In this document: positions 6,973 to 11,128 of the stretch, one piece after another
How the letters are laid out: each line of letters begins with the position of its first letter
Numbering within the stretch: position 1 is the first letter of the stretch
NCBI GenBank assembly: GCA_046712825.1
Contig: JBKKCR010000083.1
Span: 1-11,128, forward strand
Length of the DNA: 11,128 nucleotides
From: DATFGK01 sp046712825
GTDB lineage: Bacteria > Actinomycetota > AC-67
Direction: 5' to 3'
Notes under the pieces: model-generated
Databases searched by the model: none
The model's input: the letters and a program-made list of their open reading frames with translations, nothing else
Told to the model about the DNA's origin: nothing
Program-made: the position numbers and the translations under genes

Positions 6973-6978
6973 AGTCTA
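6973..6978 (-). promoter_or_regulatory. -10 box for a leaderless vdh transcript
   Basis: TAGACT (TANNNT) on the minus strand ends 9 nt before the vdh ATG, which has no SD. The 20 nt ending at this ATG match the equivalent 20 nt at the ImmA-like gene at 15 positions. No good -35 is visible, because that position falls in the upstream terminator stem. Confidence 0.42.
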
Positions 6979-6998
6979 CCGGCGTCGCGCAAAGCGAA

Positions 6999-7021
6999 CG
7001 GCCGCCCTTTGTGGGCGGCCG
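6999..7021 (-). terminator. Stem-loop terminator of the 58-aa protein gene
   Basis: A perfect 9-bp GC-rich stem (CGGCCGCCC / GGGCGGCCG) with a 5-nt loop starts 14 nt after the stop of the small gene. On the minus strand it is followed by a short T-containing stretch (TTCGCTTT). The poly-U is weak, but the position just before the vdh -10 box supports a terminator. Confidence 0.6.
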
Positions 7022-7035
7022 CGGCTCCCAACGCC

Positions 7036-7212
7036 TCAGAACGAGACGGTGCGCAGCATCAGCACTTCGTCGTCGGGCGTCTCTCCGGACGCGCCGTCGA
7101 CGGGAAGCTCGATGCCCCAGTCGTCTTCCGCCTCGATCCCTGGATTCGCTGCAAAGAAGGCCATCTGTAGCCAGATCGCAGCGGCGTCGGGATTCATCTT
7201 TTCGATCTTCAT
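7036..7212 (-). CDS. Hypothetical acidic 58-residue protein
   Basis: I do not recognise this small protein. It starts MKIEKMNPDAAAIWLQMAFF, then becomes acidic and Gly/Pro-containing, and ends LMLRTVSF. There is no signal peptide, clear membrane segment or cysteine motif. The start is chosen because GGGAGG lies 4 nt before this ATG; a GTG at 7257 in the same frame has no SD and would put the likely promoter inside the coding region. It has the parts of a stand-alone gene: a TTCACA-16nt-TATCGT promoter just upstream, an SD, and a 9-bp terminator stem 14 nt after the stop. The first 20 residues could form an amphipathic helix. The function is unknown. Confidence 0.6.
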   Translation of the reverse strand: MKIEKMNPDAAAIWLQMAFFAANPGIEAEDDWGIELPVDGASGETPDDEVLMLRTVSF

Positions 7213-7240
7213 GTGGCCTCCCGGGGTCTCCCAGCGGTCA

Positions 7241-7268
7241 ACGATACTCGTCTGCACGACGATGTGAA
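7241..7268 (-). promoter_or_regulatory. Probable promoter of the 58-aa protein gene
   Basis: On the minus strand TTCACA (5 of 6 to the -35 consensus) and TATCGT (TANNNT) are separated by 16 nt. The expected start near 7234 leaves a leader of about 22 nt that contains the GGGAGG ribosome binding site. Confidence 0.42.
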
Positions 7269-7330
7269 GAGCTTTTCCAGCGTTACTTCGGAGTAAGTTC
7301 GCGGCCGCTTGAGAAACGGCTGGCCAGTCG

Positions 7331-8419
7331 TTACCGGGCGGTAGCGTTACCCGCCGGTAGCTCCGCCTCGGGCGGTACCGGCAGCTCGTTCAGACGGTCG
7401 ATGAGCATCCGCAGCCGCCCGAAACGCATCCGGTCGAACCAAAGAGCGATACGCGGCAGATCGCACGCATCGTCGTCTTTGATCTCCTCCGGAGAGGCCT
7501 CGACGGGTTCGATCGTGCCCTGCGTGATGATGTCGGCGAACTCCTCGGAAAGCCGCTTCAGCGTCTCGTCGTCCGGCATCGTCTTGAGCCGGAACACCAG
7601 CCGCCCTCCGACGAACCGTTGCGAGTGATAGACGCGATAGAAGCGCTCGATCTCGGCGACGGCCTCGTTGATGTCGTCGGTCTTCATGTAGAGGTGAGCG
7701 TCTTCGGGAGAGACGAAGCCGGTTGCCATCAGCTCGTCGTGGATCCATGCGTCGAACTTGGTCCAGAACTTGCCGCCCGGCGGGTCGAGCAGCACGATCG
7801 GATGGAGGTCGCTCTTCCCCGTCTGGATCAGGGTCAACAGCTCGAACGTTTCGTCGAGCGTGCCGAAGCCGCCGGGACAGAGCACGAACGCGTCGGCCTC
7901 CTTGATGAACATCAGCTTCCGCGTGAAGAAGTACTTGAAGTTGATGAGCTTCGGATCCTCGGCGATGAACGGGTTCGGTGCGGCTTCGAACGGAAGCCGG
8001 ATGTTGACGCCGAACGAGCGCTCGCCGCCGGCCCCCTCCTGGGCTCCCTCCATCACGCCCGGCCCGGCTCCGGTCACGACCATCCACCCGCGGGACACGA
8101 TCTCCTTGGCGAACTCACGTGCGGCCATGTACTCGGGATCGGTCGGTGCCGAGCGTGCCGAGCCGAAGATGGTGACCTTTCGTTCGTGCCGGTAGGGCGC
8201 GAAAACCCGGAACGCGTAACGCATCTCTTTGAGCGCCGAGTTCACGATCTTTCGATCCAGGCGACCGACGTCGTCCCGAGAGAGCCGCAGCGCCGTTGCG
8301 ATGATCTCGAACGCGAGGTCGGGATCCAGGGCGCCGTACTGGGCGATGAGGGCGCGGATGCGCTCGTCGATCTCGGAGTCCCCGGTCGAGTACGCGCGTC
8401 TGCGTTTCTGAGGAGGCAC
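7331..8419 (-). CDS. LOG-family (TIGR00730-like) Rossmann protein, long form
   Basis: The central part is a LOG/lysine-decarboxylase-like Rossmann fold: VTIFGSARS (82-90), GWMVVTGAGPGVMEGAQEGA (about 111-130), FFTRKLMF (164-171, Arg167/Lys168) and the family signature PGGFGTLDE (182-190). LOG proteins are known as cytokinin-activating phosphoribohydrolases acting on nucleoside 5'-monophosphates, and several bacterial members hydrolyse AMP or similar nucleotides. The active-site Arg and Glu are present here. At 362 aa it is well longer than the usual ~190-250, with a basic then helical N-terminal extension of about 80 residues and a C-terminal one of about 120. The substrate is unknown. The start is a GTG with no usable SD but with TACACT 7 nt upstream, consistent with leaderless translation. 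It is divergent from the next gene. Confidence 0.88.
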   Translation of the reverse strand: MPPQKRRRAYSTGDSEIDERIRALIAQYGALDPDLAFEIIATALRLSRDDVGRLDRKIVNSALKEMRYAFRVFAPYRHERKVTIFGSARSAPTDPEYMAAREFAKEIVSRGWMVVTGAGPGVMEGAQEGAGGERSFGVNIRLPFEAAPNPFIAEDPKLINFKYFFTRKLMFIKEADAFVLCPGGFGTLDETFELLTLIQTGKSDLHPIVLLDPPGGKFWTKFDAWIHDELMATGFVSPEDAHLYMKTDDINEAVAEIERFYRVYHSQRFVGGRLVFRLKTMPDDETLKRLSEEFADIITQGTIEPVEASPEEIKDDDACDLPRIALWFDRMRFGRLRMLIDRLNELPVPPEAELPAGNATAR

Positions 8420-8426
8420 GACAGCG

Positions 8427-8432
8427 AGTGTA
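8427..8432 (-). promoter_or_regulatory. -10 box for a leaderless LOG-family transcript
   Basis: TACACT (TANNNT) on the minus strand ends 7 nt before the GTG start at 8419, so transcription should begin on or next to the start codon. No consensus -35 is seen at 16-18 nt. Confidence 0.45.
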
Positions 8433-8463
8433 CTTCTCCGCGGTCCGGGCCGGTGCCGGGGTC

Positions 8464-8469
8464 TATAAT
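8464..8469 (+). promoter_or_regulatory. Consensus -10 box (TATAAT) for the 269-aa protein gene
   Basis: A perfect TATAAT ends 10 nt before the ATG at 8480, and no SD lies between. The expected transcript starts 0-4 nt before the ATG. A -35 match is not evident upstream in this GC-rich stretch. Confidence 0.55.
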
Positions 8470-8479
8470 CCGGTTTGCG

Positions 8480-9289
8480 ATGGTCCCTGCGGCGACCCTC
8501 AAGGTGTTCGAGCCGCTCAGTGGGTTCGACAACGACGAGCGCGCGTACTGGGAAAGTTACGCCGCAGGCGACCGGGCACCGCCCCCTCGCACCGTCCTCC
8601 TCGATCGGGAGAACGGACTCAACGGCGCCACCGCCACCCTGGTCGCCGAGCGCGAGGACGGCGACGTCGTCGAGCGAAGAGGCGTCGTGTTCGTCTGCCC
8701 ATACCGCACGAAATTGCGACTGCTGGCCTCGATCCTGGCGTTCCGCCGGTCGATCCCCGCCGAGGTCGTGCGGGCCTTCATGCCCGAGGACGAGGTCGAG
8801 CGAGCCGCCGAGGGGATCGAATCGCTACGGAGCGCGCACCCCGACTGGCGCAACCACATCCTCGAGAGCTCGTGGGAGGTTCCGCTCCACTGGTTCGCTG
8901 CCTTCGACGACTCAGAACGCCAACTGATCCGGAACCCAGACGGCTCGCTCGGCATGCGATACGAGACGATCCTCCGCGCCGCGCGCGAGCGGTGCGCCCG
9001 AGCCCTCGAGATCGTCCGCGACACCCTTCCCAACCCGTCGGTGGTCGCTCCGCTCGCGGGCCTCAGCCGATGGCTCGAGGACTTCGACGACGTCGGTCTC
9101 ATCGCGCTCGATTACGCGGACGTCGCGCGGCTGATCCCGGACGAGCTCCTCGAGGAAGATCGGACTTGTCGCGATATCTGGGCGGCCGTCCGGGCGCTCT
9201 CCGAAGGCGATGGGGACCGTGCGACGGCCTACTACATGGTGGCCGTGGAGCGCTGGTCGTCCGTCCGCCGGAGGGAGAGTTGGAATTAG
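8480..9289 (+). CDS. Hypothetical 269-aa protein, function not recognised
   Basis: I cannot assign a family. The protein looks soluble: no signal peptide or membrane helix, and many Glu, Asp and Arg. The N-terminal half holds a beta-rich stretch (about 37-75, with VVFVCPYRTKLRLLASILAFRR after it). The middle has two aromatic segments (SSWEVPLHWFAAFDDSERQL, about 130-149). The C-terminal half appears all-helical (about 160-260), rich in ALEIV and WAAVRAL type heptads, ending in a basic tail. The ATG at 8480 is chosen because TATAAT lies 10 nt upstream; the frame is open much further left but there it is antisense to the LOG-family gene. It is transcribed divergently from that gene. Base composition resembles its neighbours, so there is no sign of recent transfer. 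Confidence 0.75.
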   Translation: MVPAATLKVFEPLSGFDNDERAYWESYAAGDRAPPPRTVLLDRENGLNGATATLVAEREDGDVVERRGVVFVCPYRTKLRLLASILAFRRSIPAEVVRAFMPEDEVERAAEGIESLRSAHPDWRNHILESSWEVPLHWFAAFDDSERQLIRNPDGSLGMRYETILRAARERCARALEIVRDTLPNPSVVAPLAGLSRWLEDFDDVGLIALDYADVARLIPDELLEEDRTCRDIWAAVRALSEGDGDRATAYYMVAVERWSSVRRRESWN

Positions 9290-9594
9290 AGTGGTCGCTG
9301 CAGCGTGCTGACCAGGGGAAACGCCGGTTCACGTTCGGCGCTGGAAAGGCCGGGAAAGAACACCCGTGACAAAAGGTACGGCTCCTCGTTTATGGTGAAG
9401 GAGCTTGAAAATCCGGGTGAGAGGGGCGTTCGGCCCATAAGGGCTAACTCATTGTTCGCTCTCAAGTACCACAGGAAATGCTCCGAAAAGACTATAGCGA
9501 CCGTGAGGAGCAGGCACGACAATCAGGGTCGCAGGCAAGAAATGGGACATCTGGGGCCACGCAAAGGCTTGACCCCAAGGTAAGGAGGAACGGG
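9290..9594 (+). promoter_or_regulatory. Structured non-coding leader and promoter region of bldC
   Basis: I accept no coding gene in these 305 nt, and it is clearly less GC-rich than its surroundings. After the upstream stop there is a compound stem-loop (9312-9344: CCAG and CGCCG pairing with CGGCG and CTGG). A possible promoter follows: GTGACA at 9366-9371 and TATGGT at 9391-9396, with a long 19-nt spacer. Next comes a 6-bp helix TGAGAG/CTCTCA (9418-9423 with 9459-9464) enclosing three 4-nt blocks, GGGC, GCCC and GGGC, that can form two alternative hairpins. Further down, GCGACC (9497-9502) can pair with GGTCGC (9527-9532), which competes with GGGTC (9526-9530) pairing to GACCC (9571-9575). 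A last hairpin (9552-9577) abuts the bldC ribosome binding site. All pairings were found by eye and no folding was computed. Confidence 0.45.
9582..9589 (+). promoter_or_regulatory. Shine-Dalgarno of bldC
   Basis: AAGGAGGA lies 5 nt before the ATG at 9595. It sets that start rather than the in-frame ATG at 9478, and gives a protein of the usual BldC length. Confidence 0.8.
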
Positions 9595-9798
9595 ATGAAG
9601 CGGGATCAGTCGTCGGGCGAGACGCTGCTTACCCCCGCCGAGGTTGCTGCGCTCTTCCGTGTGGACCCGAAGACGGTCACGCGGTGGGCGAAGGCCGGGA
9701 AGCTCTCTTCGATCCGGACCCTGGGCGGTCACCGCCGCTATCGGGAATCCGAGGTCATGAGCCTCCTGGAAGGCGTAGCTCCTCAGCGGCGCAGCTAA
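9595..9798 (+). CDS. bldC: BldC, small MerR-type DNA-binding developmental regulator
   Basis: The 67-aa protein is a near-textbook BldC: LLTPAEVAALFRVDPKTVTR forms the winged helix-turn-helix (about 11-31), followed by WAKAGKLSSIRTLGGHRRYR, the recognition/wing segment. There is no effector domain, as usual for BldC. In Streptomyces, BldC binds direct repeats cooperatively and holds back entry into development; homologues also occur in non-sporulating actinobacteria. The conserved Arg/His cluster of the wing is intact. A strong SD precedes the ATG, and a long structured leader lies upstream, unlike the SD-less neighbouring genes. The product ends 93 nt before the converging transporter gene, with two stem-loops in between. 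Targets in this organism cannot be inferred from the window. Confidence 0.95.
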   Translation: MKRDQSSGETLLTPAEVAALFRVDPKTVTRWAKAGKLSSIRTLGGHRRYRESEVMSLLEGVAPQRRS

Positions 9799-9816
9799 AC
9801 AGATTCGGATGTGAAA

Positions 9817-9834
9817 GGGCCGGGACGCCGGCCC
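9817..9834 (+). terminator. Stem-loop after bldC
   Basis: GGGCCGG and CCGGCCC form a perfect 7-bp stem around a GACG loop, starting 18 nt after the bldC stop. No T-run follows on the plus strand, so it may act together with the larger stem-loop just downstream. Confidence 0.5.
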
Positions 9835-9846
9835 GATATAAGCAAA

Positions 9847-9871
9847 CAAGGGCGGCCGCCGGCCGCCCTTG
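9847..9871 (-). terminator. Strong stem-loop between converging bldC and the binding-protein gene
   Basis: A perfect 11-bp stem (CAAGGGCGGCC pairing with GGCCGCCCTTG) has a 3-nt loop. On the minus strand it is followed by a T-rich stretch (TTTGCTTATAT), so it fits a terminator for the minus-strand gene ending at 9892, and may be bidirectional. Confidence 0.72.
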
Positions 9872-9891
9872 AACATTTCCGGAGCGGCGCG

Positions 9892-11128
9892 TTAGGTCTT
9901 GACCAGGCCGCCCATGTTGCACTCGAAGCCGCCGCCCGGATGTTTGCGGACGAACTTCCCGTCCTTGATCTCCACGTACATGAAGCAGTTGGACTGATGC
10001 CGTCCGCCGATGTCGTGCGGGGCGTGCAGCCCGTTCGACGTCCATGAATGGATGTTGCGGAGTGCGGCGAGGAGCCCCTTCCGCGTGATCTTCGCGCCGG
10101 CCGCCTGATGGGCCTCCGCGAACAGCCGGCCGGCGGACCAGGCGTAGAAGCCGAAGTAGTCGGGCTTGGTGCCCGGAGCCACCCGGTTCAACCACTGGGC
10201 GTAGAGCTGCATCTCGGGATTGGATGAGACCTCCTCGTAGATCGCGCTCGTGGTGAAGATCAGTGAACCGTTCGCCGGAGCTCCCACCTTGAGGAAGTTC
10301 TGGCTGTACGCCACCGAATCCCAGTCCATGACCTCGGGAAACCAGTCGGCTTGGTCCATCGCTCCGAGCAGCTTCTGGATGCTCTGGTAGTTGGCGACCA
10401 TGGTCACGTAGCGGATGCCGTCGTCCTTCAGTCGCTGAACGATCGGCCCATAGTTCGCTTCGAGCACCTGAACCTCGTAGAGCTTGAATTCGTAACCGAT
10501 GGTCTTGTACCCCTTGACCCGCTGCAACGCGTTGGCCTTGGTGACGCCGGCGTTCAGATAGAGCATGGCGGCTTTCTTGATCGCCTCTGGGTACAGGCTC
10601 TTGATGTAGTTCCCCTGCCCGACGGCCAGTTCGGTCGGTTGGATGGGGTTCGCCGCGTAGACGTTGCTCGCCGTCTGACGCGCGGCGTTCACCGTGATCG
10701 CGCTGATGTCGGGGATACCGCACTGCTCGCCAGCCTTCGCCCCGCCGCCGTCGAATGCCGACATCGACCCGACGAGCGCGAACGCCTTCGTGCACGCGTC
10801 CTGCACCGCCGCTTGATTCTCCGTGTCTCGCGCCTGGGTGTCCTGGAGGATGAGCTTTACGGCGCGACCGTAGAGTCCGCCTTGGCTGTTTACCATCGCC
10901 GCCCACGCCGACATCGCCTGATGCGTCGACTTGAACAATCCCGGCTGCACCCCCGAGATATCGGAAGCGACGGCGAGCGTGATCGAGTTCGCGGTGACCC
11001 CGGTGTCGGTGGCGCCGCCGTTGCCGCCGGGCGGAACCACGGCTCCCGGCCCGCTCGTCGCGCCGGGGCCGGTCGTCGCGCCCGGGCCGACGGTTGCGCC
11101 GGGGCCGACCGTCGCACCGGGGCCGACC
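9892..11128 (-). CDS. ABC transporter substrate-binding protein, branched-chain-amino-acid-like (partial)
   Basis: This is a type I periplasmic-binding-fold protein (Peripla_BP_6 / LivJ-like class) that would capture a substrate outside the membrane for an ABC importer. The mature domain begins near TDTGVTANSITLAVASDISG and shows the usual GLYGRAVKLILQD strand, the KAFALVGSMSAFD loop, GIPDISAITV, and the later TTSAIYEEVSS and APGTKPDYFGFYAWSAGRLFAEA segments. Four cysteines could form disulphides. The protein ends GGFECNMGGLVKT before the TAA. The frame stays open to the window edge, so the signal peptide or lipobox is off the right side. What is visible there is a low-complexity GPGAT-repeat linker. 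No permease or ATPase gene is in the window. The substrate is unproven; this fold also binds amides, sugars and aromatics. Confidence 0.85.
   Translation of the reverse strand, partial: VGPGATVGPGATVGPGATTGPGATSGPGAVVPPGGNGGATDTGVTANSITLAVASDISGVQPGLFKSTHQAMSAWAAMVNSQGGLYGRAVKLILQDTQARDTENQAAVQDACTKAFALVGSMSAFDGGGAKAGEQCGIPDISAITVNAARQTASNVYAANPIQPTELAVGQGNYIKSLYPEAIKKAAMLYLNAGVTKANALQRVKGYKTIGYEFKLYEVQVLEANYGPIVQRLKDDGIRYVTMVANYQSIQKLLGAMDQADWFPEVMDWDSVAYSQNFLKVGAPANGSLIFTTSAIYEEVSSNPEMQLYAQWLNRVAPGTKPDYFGFYAWSAGRLFAEAHQAAGAKITRKGLLAALRNIHSWTSNGLHAPHDIGGRHQSNCFMYVEIKDGKFVRKHPGGGFECNMGGLVKT
11041..11128 (-). repeat. 18-nt tandem repeat encoding a GPGAT linker
   Basis: About five 18-nt units, reading V/T/S-G-P-G-A-T on the minus strand, continue to the window edge. 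They encode a flexible Gly/Pro/Ala/Thr linker between the missing N-terminal anchor and the binding domain. The unit sequences differ slightly, mostly at third codon positions. Confidence 0.8.

Noticed and set aside
7213..7257. GTG start at 7257 adding 15 residues to the small acidic protein
   Set aside because: It has no SD and would place the likely -10 box inside the coding region, whereas the ATG at 7212 has GGGAGG at good spacing.
7283..7296. TTACT/AGTAA hairpin after the LOG-family gene as a terminator
   Set aside because: The stem is only 5 bp and AT-rich, with no T-run on the minus strand. It is too weak to call.
9286..9522. Minus-strand open frame of 78 codons with a hydrophobic start, in the bldC leader
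   Set aside because: It has no family resemblance, lies antisense to a structured leader, and overlaps the end of the 269-aa gene. It is best explained as chance.
9510..9578. c-di-GMP-I (GEMM) riboswitch core: AGGCAA followed by ACGCAAAG
   Set aside because: The spacing is longer than usual, the hairpin expected between the two motifs is not there, and only about 14 nt separate the second motif from the SD, too few for the 3' half of the aptamer. A covariance search with RF01051 would settle it. The similarity to glycine aptamer segments (GGAGCAGGC, CAGGCAAGAAA) is equally partial.

Overview
This window is high-GC bacterial DNA that most likely comes from an actinobacterium (Actinomycetota). 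The best evidence is a textbook BldC (67 aa), a valine/leucine dehydrogenase of the Streptomyces Vdh type, and several genes with no Shine-Dalgarno (SD) whose start codons lie 7-10 nt behind a TANNNT box, as in actinobacterial leaderless transcription. I cannot name a genus. The purM ... vdh ... bldC order recalls the Streptomyces coelicolor purF-purM-vdh-bldC neighbourhood, here with several extra genes in between.

Left part (1-1881, + strand): the 3' end of purM, overlapped by a membrane-bound GAF-domain sensor histidine kinase with its own strong SD. The kinase runs tail-to-tail into the next operon with a 57-bp coding overlap.

Centre (1825-6963, - strand, read right to left): valine/leucine dehydrogenase, a small ImmA/IrrE-type zinc peptidase, then E1-alpha, E1-beta and E2 of a 2-oxoacid dehydrogenase complex. 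The dehydrogenase would deaminate branched-chain amino acids to 2-oxo acids, and the complex would turn these into branched-chain acyl-CoAs. I therefore read the complex as branched-chain (Bkd) rather than pyruvate-specific, which is an inference from context. The three complex genes are tightly coupled (TAGATG and TGATG junctions). E3 is not in the window.

Middle right (6964-9289): a self-contained small gene for an acidic 58-aa protein with promoter, SD and terminator; a long-form LOG-family Rossmann protein (- strand); and, divergent from it, an unrecognised 269-aa protein (+ strand). The last two share a 60-bp intergenic region with a -10 box for each gene placed for leaderless or near-leaderless mRNA.

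Right (9290-11128): a 305-nt non-coding leader with several alternative pairings in front of bldC, a strong stem-loop between the converging genes, and most of an ABC-type branched-chain-amino-acid-like substrate-binding protein (- strand). Its N-terminal side is a GPGAT-repeat linker and it runs off the window. I see no rRNA, tRNA, CRISPR array, insertion sequence or prophage. The most interesting signals are the leaderless start sites, the bldC leader, and the twin compensated hairpins plus short leader ORF in front of E1-alpha.
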